Under the pieces are notes generated by a model that had not been told where the DNA came from, did not search any database, and was given only the letters and a program-made list of their open reading frames with translations. DNA of 55,103 bases from Acidimicrobiia bacterium (GTDB lineage: Bacteria; Actinomycetota; Acidimicrobiia; Acidimicrobiales; JANYDT01): the NCBI GenBank assembly GCA_025359845.1, contig JANYDT010000157.1:1-55103 (forward strand). The letters are read 5' to 3'. Below, one piece after another: positions 1 to 7,981 of the stretch. The number at the start of each line of letters is the position of its first letter. Positions within the stretch are counted from its first letter, which is position 1. The translations under genes and the position numbers were made by a program.

Positions 1-214
1 GCCGCTTGCCGGCGTTGAGGTGCATGTACAGGGGGCTCAGCGACTGCTTGGCCAGTTCGGTGTCGTCGATGGGCTTGTGTCGAGTCGGGTCACCGCCTTG
101 CGGCTCGACCTTCACCACCGTGGCCCCCAGCATGGCGAGGAGCCGTCCGGCGTAGGGTCCGGCGATCCCGTCGCAGTATTCCAACACGTTGAGTCCGGCG
201 AGGGGGGCGAGCAC
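1..214 (-). CDS. CaiB/BaiF-type CoA-transferase, N-terminal part only
   Basis: The gene runs off the left edge; about 71 residues are visible. They read as the N-terminus of a family III CoA-transferase, an enzyme that moves CoA between carboxylic acids: [12 protein letters not shown], then [20 protein letters not shown] and [10 protein letters not shown], matching the family pattern of a GPYAGR nucleotide-binding loop followed by LGA-VVKVEP. The catalytic Asp lies beyond the edge. The start is GTG at 214; an in-frame TAG lies just upstream, so no longer form is possible. No good Shine-Dalgarno sequence is visible. It is divergent from the ABC transporter operon. The substrate cannot be told from this fragment. 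Confidence 0.8.
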   Translation of the reverse strand, partial: MLAPLAGLNVLEYCDGIAGPYAGRLLAMLGATVVKVEPQGGDPTRHKPIDDTELAKQSLSPLYMHLNAGKR

Positions 215-261
215 CCGCGTTGTCTAACAGAACCTTGCGGATGAGAATGAACGGCGGTAGC

Positions 262-310
262 TTGCTATGTGTGCCTCGCGTCACTACGGTGCGGACATGC
301 GTGACGCGAG
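262..310 (+). promoter_or_regulatory. Promoter with 10-bp inverted-repeat operator for the ABC transporter operon
   Basis: TTGCTA (262-267) and TACGGT (285-290) are separated by exactly 17 bp, a sigma-70-type promoter. The -10 box and likely transcription start are framed by a perfect inverted repeat, CTCGCGTCAC (275-284) and GTGACGCGAG (301-310). A repressor bound there would block the promoter. An ATG lies 6 nt after the -10 box (297) and is in frame with the accepted start at 345, so a leaderless form 16 residues longer is also possible. Confidence 0.6.
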
Positions 311-344
311 TCACGCCATCTCAAACTCCACAAGGGGGAACTAC

Positions 345-2105
345 ATGAAGAAAACTTCCCGACTGGCGGCACTCGTTGCCGTCGGACTCGCCGCGGCACT
401 CGTTGCTACGCCTGGCGCGCTAGGCGCGGCCAAGAAGGTCATCAAGCCGAAGCCGAAGGTCACCAAGGCGACCAAGCCGAAGGTCACGACTGCGAGCACG
501 GCCGCAACCACCGCAACCACGGCAGGAACAACCGCCACGACAGCTGCGACCCCGACCCCGGCAAAGACCGGTGGCAAGCTCACCGTCGGCATCGAAGCCG
601 AATCGACCAACTACATCCCCTCGACGGCATGGGCGGTCTCCGGCGTCATCGTCGGTTCGGCGGTTTACGACCGCCTCATGGATGCCAACGACAAAGGCGT
701 TGCCGAGTGCTACACGTGTGAGTCGATGGCCACTACCGACAACGGCGTCACCTGGACCATGAAGCTTCGCCCTGGCATCAAGTTCCACAACGGTGAAGAC
801 CTCAATGCCGATGCAGTGATCACCGACATCAACTACAAGCGCAACCCGGCCAGCTTCTCCAACGGCATCTTCACCGCGTTCATTCTGCCGCCGACCATCA
901 AGACAATGGAGAAAGGCGAGAATGACCTCACCATCAAGTTCACGATGACGGGTCCGTGGGTGAATTTCCCGATCTATCTGACCGGACAGATCGGTCAGAC
1001 CGCCGCGCCGGCCTGTTACAAGAACCCGCAGCAGTGCGCCGCCAATCCCATCGGTACCGGACCGTTCAAGTTCAAGGAATGGGTTCCCGACGACCACTTC
1101 ACGGCAGTTAAGAACGAGAGCTACTGGCGCAAGGGCTTTCCGCTCGTCGACCAGGTCACCTTCAAGCCGATCCCCGACGAAGTCGTTCGTATCAACGCTC
1201 TTAAGTCGGGCGACATCGACATGATCGACACCTTCAACGGGGCCAAGATCGCCGAGATGCGTGATCTGAAGACGGCCGGCAAGATCAACTATTCCGACTC
1301 GGACCAGTTTGGTGAGGCGACGTGGGTGGCCCTCAACAACGATAAGCCGCCGCTGAACGACAAGCGCGTCCGGTGTGCTCTCGCCATGCTCACCGACCAG
1401 GAAGAACTCATCAAGGTCAAGTACCGAGGTGCCTTGGGCGTGGCCAACGGCCCGTTCGGCCCCGGCAATCTTGGCTATGGACCTGGTGACCTGACCAGTC
1501 TCGGCTACCCGGCTCCGAATGTCGACAAGGCTAAGGCGCTCATCGCCGACTACCTGAAGGAGAAGGGATTGAGCGAACTGCAGACTATCGAACTCGGGAC
1601 TACTTCGGTGCCCGACAACATCGACGTGACCGCATTCGTCGCCCAGCAGTGGAAGACCAAGGCCGGCATCAACACCAAACAGGTGAACACCGAGCAAGCG
1701 AAGTACATCAGCGACATCCTGCTGCCGGGCAACTTCATGGCCACCGGCCTTCGTGGCTACTCGGGCGCTGACCCCGAGGTCAACAACGTGTTCTGGAACT
1801 CCCTGACGTTCGCGCCGTCCGGTGTGGCGACGCTCAACATCCAGCGCATCAAGAATCCGATCATCGACGACGCCCTCGGCAAGCTGCGGACAAACTCCGA
1901 TCCGACGCTGCGCAAGCGTTACGCCGAGGCCATCGCCCGGGAGTTCAATGACAACTGCTACAACGTTTGGCTATACCGCACGACGTGGGGCGTTGGTGCG
2001 CAGAAGAACATCACCGGTTTCGAAGATTATACCCTTCCGTCGGGCGCCAAGCGCGCTCACCTGGTCGCCGGTTACTTCTGGCCGGGCAGCGTGGCCAAGG
2101 GCTGA
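345..2105 (+). CDS. Peptide/nickel-type ABC transporter substrate-binding protein
   Basis: Extracellular solute receptor of an SBP_bac_5 (cluster C, DppA/OppA-like) importer, 586 residues. Residues 1-25 form a secretion signal (KK, then an Ala/Leu/Val core). A Lys/Pro and then Ala/Thr-rich linker of about 50 residues follows, probably spanning the cell wall; no lipobox Cys is evident. The binding domain starts at GGKLTVGIE and has the family block YDRLMD...ATTDNGVTWTMKLRPGIKFHNG near residues 115-160. The start at 345 is chosen for the purine-rich AAGGGGGAA at 332-340; an in-frame ATG at 297 is the alternative. It heads a five-gene operon with both permeases and both ATPases. The ligand is unknown; the downstream sugar kinase might hint at a pentose-containing ligand, but members of this family usually bind peptides. 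Confidence 0.9.
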   Translation: MKKTSRLAALVAVGLAAALVATPGALGAAKKVIKPKPKVTKATKPKVTTASTAATTATTAGTTATTAATPTPAKTGGKLTVGIEAESTNYIPSTAWAVSGVIVGSAVYDRLMDANDKGVAECYTCESMATTDNGVTWTMKLRPGIKFHNGEDLNADAVITDINYKRNPASFSNGIFTAFILPPTIKTMEKGENDLTIKFTMTGPWVNFPIYLTGQIGQTAAPACYKNPQQCAANPIGTGPFKFKEWVPDDHFTAVKNESYWRKGFPLVDQVTFKPIPDEVVRINALKSGDIDMIDTFNGAKIAEMRDLKTAGKINYSDSDQFGEATWVALNNDKPPLNDKRVRCALAMLTDQEELIKVKYRGALGVANGPFGPGNLGYGPGDLTSLGYPAPNVDKAKALIADYLKEKGLSELQTIELGTTSVPDNIDVTAFVAQQWKTKAGINTKQVNTEQAKYISDILLPGNFMATGLRGYSGADPEVNNVFWNSLTFAPSGVATLNIQRIKNPIIDDALGKLRTNSDPTLRKRYAEAIAREFNDNCYNVWLYRTTWGVGAQKNITGFEDYTLPSGAKRAHLVAGYFWPGSVAKG

Positions 2106-2161
2106 GTTGTCTTCCTTGGTTCTGACTATTCATTTCTCATAGCTGATTTCGGAGAGACTCC

Positions 2162-3118
2162 TTGAGCTTCTTGGCCCGTCGCGCTTTGGGCATGATTCCG
2201 CGATTGCTCGCGGCTTCTGCGCTCACCTTCCTGCTGCTGAATCTGCTGCCCGGTGATCCCACGATCACTATCCTCGGGCCGGCCGCAGCGATCCCAGAAG
2301 CCAGGGAATCTCTCCGCAAGACGCTCGCCCTCGACAAGCCCATACCTGTGCGCTACGTCAAGTGGCTTGGCAATGCCGTTCGGGGCGATCTGGGCAAGGG
2401 GTATGCCAGGGGGATTCCCGTGGCTACCGAGATTCGGCGAAAGCTGCCTCGGACCCTCGAACTAATGGCCCTCGCCGTGGGGGTATCGCTGCTGTTGGCG
2501 ATACCCCTCGGCGTCTGGTCGGCCTATCGCAGTGGTACGCGCATCGACAACCTGATCAACGGTATTTCGACCATGTTTATCGGCGTGCCCGGCTATGTAT
2601 TGGGAATCGTCGCGTTATTTCTCTTCGCCGTAAAATTTCGGACCTTTCCGGCCAGCTATAAACCCGCGAATCAATTCGGTTACTTTTTGCACTTCCGTTC
2701 GCTCGTAATGCCGGTGGGTGTGCTTGCGGCCGGGCTTATACCCATTTTCATCCGGGTCCTGAGAACCGAGATGGTCGGCACCCTGGGCGAGGATTTCATC
2801 ACCATGGCTCGGTCGAAGGGCGTGAGTGATCGCCGCATTCTGCTGCGTCACGCCTTACGGCCTTCGAGTTTCGCCCTCATGACGGTTGCCGGCCTGAACA
2901 TTGGTCAACTGATCGGCGGCGCACTCATCGTCGAGCAGATCTTCCAGGCCCAGGGCCTCGGCACGTATATCGTGACATCCACCTTCCAGCGGGAGTACCT
3001 CAATGTGCAAGGATGCGTACTGGTCGTGACCGTCGGCTACGTACTGGTCAACTTTCTAGTCGAGGTGCTGTACGGCGTCCTCGATCCTCGCATCCGCCAC
3101 GCGAGGGCCATCGCATGA
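2162..3118 (+). CDS. ABC transporter permease, DppB/OppB type
   Basis: Inner-membrane permease of the importer, 318 residues. It opens with the usual N-terminal helix (LARRALGMIPRLLAASALTFLLLNLLPGDP) and periplasmic loop, followed by about five more hydrophobic segments. The cytoplasmic EAA loop that docks the ATPase is seen as EDFITMARSKGVSDRRILLRHALRP split over residues 206-231. The start is TTG at 2162, preceded by GGAGAG; no ATG fits the family N-terminus. The stop TGA at 3116-3118 overlaps an ATG at 3115 that opens a 33-codon ORF leading into the next permease gene. Confidence 0.92.
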   Translation: MSFLARRALGMIPRLLAASALTFLLLNLLPGDPTITILGPAAAIPEARESLRKTLALDKPIPVRYVKWLGNAVRGDLGKGYARGIPVATEIRRKLPRTLELMALAVGVSLLLAIPLGVWSAYRSGTRIDNLINGISTMFIGVPGYVLGIVALFLFAVKFRTFPASYKPANQFGYFLHFRSLVMPVGVLAAGLIPIFIRVLRTEMVGTLGEDFITMARSKGVSDRRILLRHALRPSSFALMTVAGLNIGQLIGGALIVEQIFQAQGLGTYIVTSTFQREYLNVQGCVLVVTVGYVLVNFLVEVLYGVLDPRIRHARAIA

Positions 3119-3216
3119 GTGAGCACCGAAGCGCAGGCCCAGCCGTAGCGCTGGGCACCGGCGCCGGCCGAAGGCCGACGCGGGTGGCGAAGCGAGGACG
3201 CCGTGACCACGACTGA
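3115..3216 (+). CDS. Short ORF bridging the two permease genes (possible coupling ORF)
   Basis: A 33-codon frame begins at an ATG overlapping the stop codon of the upstream permease (ATGA) and ends at TGA 3214-3216, 14 nt inside the next permease gene, which is in another frame. The predicted peptide (MSEHRSAGPAVALGTGAG..., Arg-rich end) resembles nothing I recognise. Its value may lie in handing ribosomes from one permease gene to the other. It could also be a chance frame. Confidence 0.25.
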   Translation: MSEHRSAGPAVALGTGAGRRPTRVAKRGRRDHD

Positions 3217-4135
3217 GTCTGCGACCACGAGTGTTGAGGCAGTGAAGGTTGCGCCTGCGACATTGCCGCCGACGTCTTCCCCACCACCGCCGCCCATGTC
3301 TGAGTGGCGCCGGATTCTGACCGGCATCGGCCCGCTGTTTTGGACCTGCGTGGTCTGGGTCTTGCTCATCATGGTCAGCGCGCTGCTCTTCTACTGGCTA
3401 CCGTTTCGCAAATACGGCCACTACGATTTCAATCACCTCTACGGCGGGTTCAGTGGTAAGCACCTCTTGGGCACGAACAACGAGGGTGACGACCTGCTGG
3501 GCTTGTCGGTCCAGGGCGCCCGAATCTCGCTGGAAGTGGGTCTTATCACGACCATTCTCGGCAGCTTCATTGGGGGTGGCCTCGGCATGATCGCGGGTTA
3601 CTTCGGCGGCAAGATCGACGGGGCAATTTCGTTCGTCGTCGATGTCATGCTCAGCTTCCCGGCGTTGGTCCTTCTCCTGGCCGTCGTATCGTTCCTCGGG
3701 GGTGCGTCCATCCGTAACCTGATCATCGGCCTCGGGCTGCTGGCCGTTCCTGCGATCGCTCGTATTACGAGAGCCAACACGCTGCCCTTTGTGCGGCGGG
3801 AGTTTGTCACCGCGGCGCGAGCGCTGGGGGCTAGCCACAAGCGGGTTATTTTTCGCGAGATTCTTCCGAATGTGTTGCCCCCCGTACTCAGCTTTTCGGT
3901 GACGCTTCTGGCCATTGTCATCGTGGCTGACGGAGCTCTCGCGTTTCTGGGGCTTGGGCTCTCGAAGAATCATCCGACCTGGGGAGGCCTCATTCTCGGG
4001 GGGCGCAACTACCTCGATCAGGCGCCCCAGATTTCGCTCGTGCCGTGCAGTTTTCTCACGCTGACGGTGCTCTCGCTCACGATCATCGGCGACCGATTAC
4101 AAGCGCGGTTCTCCGGCCGCGGCGCCCGGATCTAA
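3203..4135 (+). CDS. ABC transporter permease, DppC/OppC type
   Basis: Second membrane subunit, 310 residues. A long Thr/Pro-rich cytoplasmic head (TSSPPPPP) precedes the first membrane helix (residues about 45-70). The extracellular loop typical of DppC carries HLLGTNNEGDDLLGLSVQGARISLEVG, split over residues 87-115, and the EAA loop reads REFVTAARALGASHKRVIF. The start GTG at 3203 lies inside the end of the short bridging ORF; no strong ribosome site is visible, which fits translational coupling. The stop TAA at 4133-4135 overlaps the AAGGAG ribosome site of the next gene. Confidence 0.92.
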   Translation: MTTTESATTSVEAVKVAPATLPPTSSPPPPPMSEWRRILTGIGPLFWTCVVWVLLIMVSALLFYWLPFRKYGHYDFNHLYGGFSGKHLLGTNNEGDDLLGLSVQGARISLEVGLITTILGSFIGGGLGMIAGYFGGKIDGAISFVVDVMLSFPALVLLLAVVSFLGGASIRNLIIGLGLLAVPAIARITRANTLPFVRREFVTAARALGASHKRVIFREILPNVLPPVLSFSVTLLAIVIVADGALAFLGLGLSKNHPTWGGLILGGRNYLDQAPQISLVPCSFLTLTVLSLTIIGDRLQARFSGRGARI

Positions 4136-4150
4136 GGAGCATTCAAAACC

Positions 4151-5167
4151 GTGACACTGTTGGAGGTCACCGACCTCAAGACCCACTTCAAGACCGACCG
4201 AGGCATTGTTCGGGCCGTCGATGGCGTCACCTTCACCCTCGAAGAGGGCCATACGCTCGGCGTGGTCGGTGAGTCCGGTTCCGGTAAGTCGGTGCTGTCG
4301 CGATCCATCATGGGCCTGCTCCCGAAGTTCAACGTGATCCGTGAGGGCTCGGTGCGCTTCGAAGGCGAAGAACTCACGGCGAAGACGAACAAGCAGTTGC
4401 GCAAGCTCTGGGGCACCGGAATGTCGATGATCTTCCAGGATCCTATGACGTCGCTCAACCCGGTCTTGAAGATCGGCCGTCAGATCACCGAGGGCCTGAT
4501 GCTGCACTTCGATTTCCGCAAACAGCAGGCCATGGAGACGGCGGAGGAACTCCTGCGTTCCGTGGGCATCCCTGAGCCGGCGCGCCGGCTGGGCGAGTAC
4601 CCGCACCAGTTGTCGGGCGGCATGCGCCAACGCGTCGTGATCGCCATCGCCCTTTCGTGCGGGCCCAAGCTGCTGTTCGCCGATGAACCGACTACGGCCC
4701 TCGATGTCACCGTCCAGGCCCAGATTCTCAACCTATTGGCCAAGCAGCAGAGCGAGCGGCGTATGGCTGTCGTGCTCGTCACCCACGATCTCGGAGTGGT
4801 GGCCGGGCGCACCGACGACATCATCGTGATGTACGCCGGTCAGGCCGTCGAGAAGGCCTCGACCACGCAGCTGTTCGCCAACATGCGCCATCCCTACACC
4901 GAGGCCTTGTTCAAGTCGATCCCCAAATTGTCGAACCCTTCGCACACCCATCTCGATGCCATTCCCGGTCGTCCGCCCAACTTGATCACGCCCCCTCCCG
5001 GGTGTCGTTTCGCGCCCCGTTGCCCGTACGCGCAGCAGAAGTGCCACGACGAAATGCCGCCCCTGATCACCGACCCCAACGACGCCAATCACCAATACCG
5101 ATGCTGGTTTCCGGTGCAGGTCTCGGCCAAGCCCGCCCATCTTGTCGGCGTCGCGGCGGGTCACTGA
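4151..5167 (+). CDS. Peptide ABC transporter ATPase, DppD/OppD type
   Basis: First of two ATPases, 338 residues. Walker A is GESGSGKS, the signature is LSGGMRQR, Walker B is LLFADEPTTALD and the switch His lies in LVTHDLG. The C-terminal oligopeptide-transporter extension has the Cys cluster CRFAPRCPYAQQKC plus a later RCWFP; in this subfamily such cysteines have been linked to an iron-sulphur cluster, which the sequence alone does not prove. The start GTG is supported by AAGGAG at 4134-4139, overlapping the stop of the previous gene. Two bases separate its stop from the next start. Confidence 0.93.
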   Translation: MTLLEVTDLKTHFKTDRGIVRAVDGVTFTLEEGHTLGVVGESGSGKSVLSRSIMGLLPKFNVIREGSVRFEGEELTAKTNKQLRKLWGTGMSMIFQDPMTSLNPVLKIGRQITEGLMLHFDFRKQQAMETAEELLRSVGIPEPARRLGEYPHQLSGGMRQRVVIAIALSCGPKLLFADEPTTALDVTVQAQILNLLAKQQSERRMAVVLVTHDLGVVAGRTDDIIVMYAGQAVEKASTTQLFANMRHPYTEALFKSIPKLSNPSHTHLDAIPGRPPNLITPPPGCRFAPRCPYAQQKCHDEMPPLITDPNDANHQYRCWFPVQVSAKPAHLVGVAAGH

Positions 5168-5168
5168 T

Positions 5169-6176
5169 ATGGCTGGTACCGGCAAAGCTCACCTGCGAGA
5201 CGCCGATAAGGCGGTGCTGCGAATCGAAGATCTCGTGGTCGAGTTTCCGATCGCCCGCGGTAAGTTGAAGGTCCACGCCGTGTCGGGCATCAGCCTCGAC
5301 ATTCTCGAAGGCGAAACCCTCGGGCTCGTCGGCGAGTCGGGGTGCGGCAAGTCGACCACGGGACGGGCCATTATGCAACTGCCCCGTCCGACATCTGGCA
5401 GCGTTGTGCTCGAAGGCCAAGACCTGACCAAGTTGCCGAGCGACGAAGTGCGGGCCATACGTCCGAAGATGCAGATGATCTTTCAAGACCCGATCAGCTC
5501 TCTGAATCCTCGCCGCAAGGTCGTTGATATCGTCGCCGAACCCCTCCTTATTTGGAAGAAGGGTACGAAGGAACAGATCCAAGCGCGGGTTCGGGAAGTG
5601 CTCGACACGGTGGGCATCGACGTCGACCAGGCCGGCACCCGGCGCCCGCATGAGTTCTCGGGCGGCCAATGCCAGCGCATCTGTATTGCCCGGGCCGTGG
5701 TTATGGACCCGAAGGTGATTATTTGCGACGAGCCGGTCTCGGCTCTCGACGTTTCGGTCCAGGCGCAGATCCTCAATTTGCTTGAGGATATGAAGCATCG
5801 GTACGGGCTTACACTCGTTTTCATTGCCCACGACCTTGCCGTGGTGAAGAATATCAGCGACCGAGTGGTCGTCATGTATCTGGGCAAGATGTGCGAAGTC
5901 GGCCCGCCCGATGACCTCTATGCGGAACCGGCCCATCCTTACACCAAGGCATTGATCGAGTCGATTCCCGAGCCCGATCCCAACGTCCGACCCGAGGCGT
6001 CGAAGGTGCTCGAGGGCGACCTGCCCTCGCCTATCGCCCCGCCTTCGGGCTGCCGGTTTCGCACCCGATGCGCGTACGCGCAAGATCGGTGCGCGGCCGA
6101 AGAGCCGCAGCTGCGCAAGGTGCGCGAGGGCCACTTCGTAGCCTGCCACTTTCCGCTCATCCCCGCCCTCGACTAG
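5169..6176 (+). CDS. Peptide ABC transporter ATPase, DppF/OppF type
   Basis: Partner ATPase, 335 residues. Walker A is GESGCGKS, Walker B is VIICDEPVSALD and the switch is FIAHDLA. The signature is FSGGQCQR, with Cys where Arg is usual, a mild variation. The C-terminus repeats the Cys-rich extension (CRFRTRCAYAQDRC). An ATG 2 nt after the upstream stop is the chosen start; an in-frame TTG at 5142 would add nine residues overlapping the previous gene. It completes the ABC importer. Confidence 0.93.
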   Translation: MAGTGKAHLRDADKAVLRIEDLVVEFPIARGKLKVHAVSGISLDILEGETLGLVGESGCGKSTTGRAIMQLPRPTSGSVVLEGQDLTKLPSDEVRAIRPKMQMIFQDPISSLNPRRKVVDIVAEPLLIWKKGTKEQIQARVREVLDTVGIDVDQAGTRRPHEFSGGQCQRICIARAVVMDPKVIICDEPVSALDVSVQAQILNLLEDMKHRYGLTLVFIAHDLAVVKNISDRVVVMYLGKMCEVGPPDDLYAEPAHPYTKALIESIPEPDPNVRPEASKVLEGDLPSPIAPPSGCRFRTRCAYAQDRCAAEEPQLRKVREGHFVACHFPLIPALD

Positions 6177-6217
6177 CCCCGAGCTTGTACCCTCCGGCGC
6201 GGGGTAAGTTCGCGCCC

Positions 6218-7678
6218 ATGGCGCTCGTCATCGGGATCGACTCCTCGACTCAGTCCGTGAAGGTCGAAGTCCGCGACGCCGAGACGGGCAAGGTATGGGG
6301 AATCGGCCGTCAGCCCCATTCACCGACCACCCCGCCCCGGAGCGAACAGGACCCGGCCGAGTGGTGGGCCGCGCTGGTGCAGTCGGTGCATGAGGCCGCC
6401 CGCTACGACGACATCGCCGCCATAGCGGTCGCCGGCCAGCAACACGGGATGGTGGTGGTCGACGAGGGGGGCGTCGTCCTGCGGCCGGCCAAGCTGTGGA
6501 ACGATACCGAGTCGGCGGCCGAGGCCGCGGGACTGGTCGACGCCCTTGGCGCCGAAGCGTGGGCCGCGGCGTGCGGCAGTGTGCCCGTCGCCGCCTTCAC
6601 GATTACGAAGTTGGCCTGGCTGGCGACGCACGAGCCCGAGGCGTTTGCCCGCATGAGCGGTATTCTGCTGCCCCACGACTGGCTCACGTACCGCCTCACG
6701 GGCCGGCGGGTGACCGATCGCGGCGACGCATCGGGCACAGGCTACTGGTCGCCAGGCGAGGGGCGGTGGCGGACGGATCTCTTGCGGATGATCGATGCGA
6801 CAGTCGATTGGGCGCCGATGCTGCCGCTGGTGCTGTCGCCCTTCGAGGCGGCCGGATCCCTCGTGAGCCCGGCCGCCCGAGCGTTGGGTATGGACGGGGA
6901 TCGGGTGAGTGTGGCTGCCGGCACCGGCGACAACATGGCCGCCGCCCTCGGCGTTGGACTGCGCCCGGGCGACGTGGCCATCAGCATCGGCACGTCGGGC
7001 ACGGTGTTCTCGGTGAGCGTCACCCCGACGACTGACCCGTCGGGCGCGGTGGCCGGGTTCGCCGACGCGACCGGCAACTTCTTGCCGTTGGTCTGCACTC
7101 TCAACGCCACCAAGGTGACCGAGGCCGTGCGCCGCTTGCTCGGCGTCGATCACGGCGCGCTGGACGAGTTGGCGATGCAGGCACCGGTCGGGGCCGCCGG
7201 ACTGGTGTTGCTTCCGTACCTCGACGGCGAACGCACGCCGAACCGCCCGTCCGCCACCGGGGTGCTGGCCGGATTGCGCGCCGATGTCACCGGTTCGCAG
7301 TTGGCCCGCGCCGCCTTCGAGGGCGTGGTGTGTGGGCTCCTTGACGGACTCGAAGCGCTGGCCGCCGCCGGCGTGGCGACCGACGGACGACTCTTCTTGC
7401 TCGGCGGCGGGGCTCGCTCCGCGGCGTACCGCCAGGTACTGGCCGACTTCACACAGCGGCCGGTGGTGGTGCCCGAGGCCGATGAGCATGTGGCGACCGG
7501 AGCCTGCGTCCAGGCCGCGTGTTTGTTGGTGGCCATGGCCGGCGGCCGACCCGACCCGGCTGCGGTGGCGGCCGCATGGGGACTGGGGGAGGGGTTGGTG
7601 GTCGAACCCGAGCCGGGGGTGGCCGCCGCCGCGGTGGAGGCCCGGGCTACGTATCGAGCCCTCCGCGACTCGGTTTAG
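6218..7678 (+). CDS. xylB: Xylulokinase-like FGGY carbohydrate kinase
   Basis: ATP-dependent sugar kinase, 486 residues, most like xylulokinase (xylulose to xylulose 5-phosphate). The FGGY-fold landmarks are the N-terminal IGIDSSTQSVKVEV phosphate loop, AGQQHGMVV (substrate loop), LWNDTES, LPHDWLTYRLTG, the catalytic Asp in AGTGDNMAAALGVG, SIGTSGTVF and the C-terminal LGGGARSAAYRQ. The start ATG at 6218 lies 7 nt after TAAGTT (6205-6210), so the gene probably has its own leaderless promoter 41 nt after the importer operon. Its position suggests, but does not prove, that the importer brings in a pentose-containing compound. It ends 49 nt from the convergent HTH gene. Confidence 0.85.
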   Translation: MALVIGIDSSTQSVKVEVRDAETGKVWGIGRQPHSPTTPPRSEQDPAEWWAALVQSVHEAARYDDIAAIAVAGQQHGMVVVDEGGVVLRPAKLWNDTESAAEAAGLVDALGAEAWAAACGSVPVAAFTITKLAWLATHEPEAFARMSGILLPHDWLTYRLTGRRVTDRGDASGTGYWSPGEGRWRTDLLRMIDATVDWAPMLPLVLSPFEAAGSLVSPAARALGMDGDRVSVAAGTGDNMAAALGVGLRPGDVAISIGTSGTVFSVSVTPTTDPSGAVAGFADATGNFLPLVCTLNATKVTEAVRRLLGVDHGALDELAMQAPVGAAGLVLLPYLDGERTPNRPSATGVLAGLRADVTGSQLARAAFEGVVCGLLDGLEALAAAGVATDGRLFLLGGGARSAAYRQVLADFTQRPVVVPEADEHVATGACVQAACLLVAMAGGRPDPAAVAAAWGLGEGLVVEPEPGVAAAAVEARATYRALRDSV

Positions 7679-7727
7679 GGGTCAGCCTGTTGGACTGTGG
7701 CGAAGGGGTTGAACACGGGCTTGTGCG

Positions 7728-7949
7728 TCATTTCGGACCGTCGCTCGAGCGGTACTTCTTGTGGACGGTTTGCCTGGTCACGCCCAGGGACGCGCCGATG
7801 GTCTCCCACGACCAATTCAGCTTGCGGGCTCGCATGACTTGAGTAGCTTCGATCTTGTCCAAGAGACGTCGTAGAGCGGCCACTGCGGGCAGCCCGACGG
7901 CCGGATCGCGAGTGTCGAGCGTTTCAGCGAGTTTCGTGGCTTGTGACAT
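7728..7949 (-). CDS. Small helix-turn-helix protein
   Basis: A 73-residue protein. The N-terminal half is a predicted helix (ALRRLLDKIEATQVMRARKL) and the C-terminal half is a clear HTH: NWSWETIGASLGVTRQTVHK. Such one-domain proteins are common in actinobacteria, usually of unknown target. Possible starts are TTG 7973, ATG 7961 and ATG 7949. I prefer 7949 because a TATGCT box ends 7 nt upstream, a leaderless arrangement. That box lies inside a palindrome, so the protein probably controls itself. The gene also follows the DUF2786 gene closely on the same strand. Confidence 0.75.
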   Translation of the reverse strand: MSQATKLAETLDTRDPAVGLPAVAALRRLLDKIEATQVMRARKLNWSWETIGASLGVTRQTVHKKYRSSDGPK

Positions 7950-7952
7950 AGT

Positions 7953-7970
7953 CGTCAGCATATACTGACG
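7953..7970 (-). promoter_or_regulatory. Palindromic operator over the -10 box of the HTH gene
   Basis: CGTCAG-CATATA-CTGACG is an inverted repeat with perfect 6-bp arms and a near-symmetric core. On the minus strand its core holds TATGCT (7962-7957), followed after 7 nt by the ATG at 7949. A dimeric HTH protein bound here would cover the promoter of its own gene. Confidence 0.6.
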
Positions 7971-7981
7971 CAACGCATAAA

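Noticed and set aside
420..1697. A 425-codon minus-strand frame inside the binding-protein gene
   Set aside because: Shadow of a well-supported SBP_bac_5 gene.
6068..6217. A longer N-terminus for the xylulokinase, overlapping the ATPase gene
   Set aside because: The extra residues are Arg/Pro/Ala-rich shadow sequence; the kinase fold starts at MALVIGID and a -10 box precedes ATG 6218.
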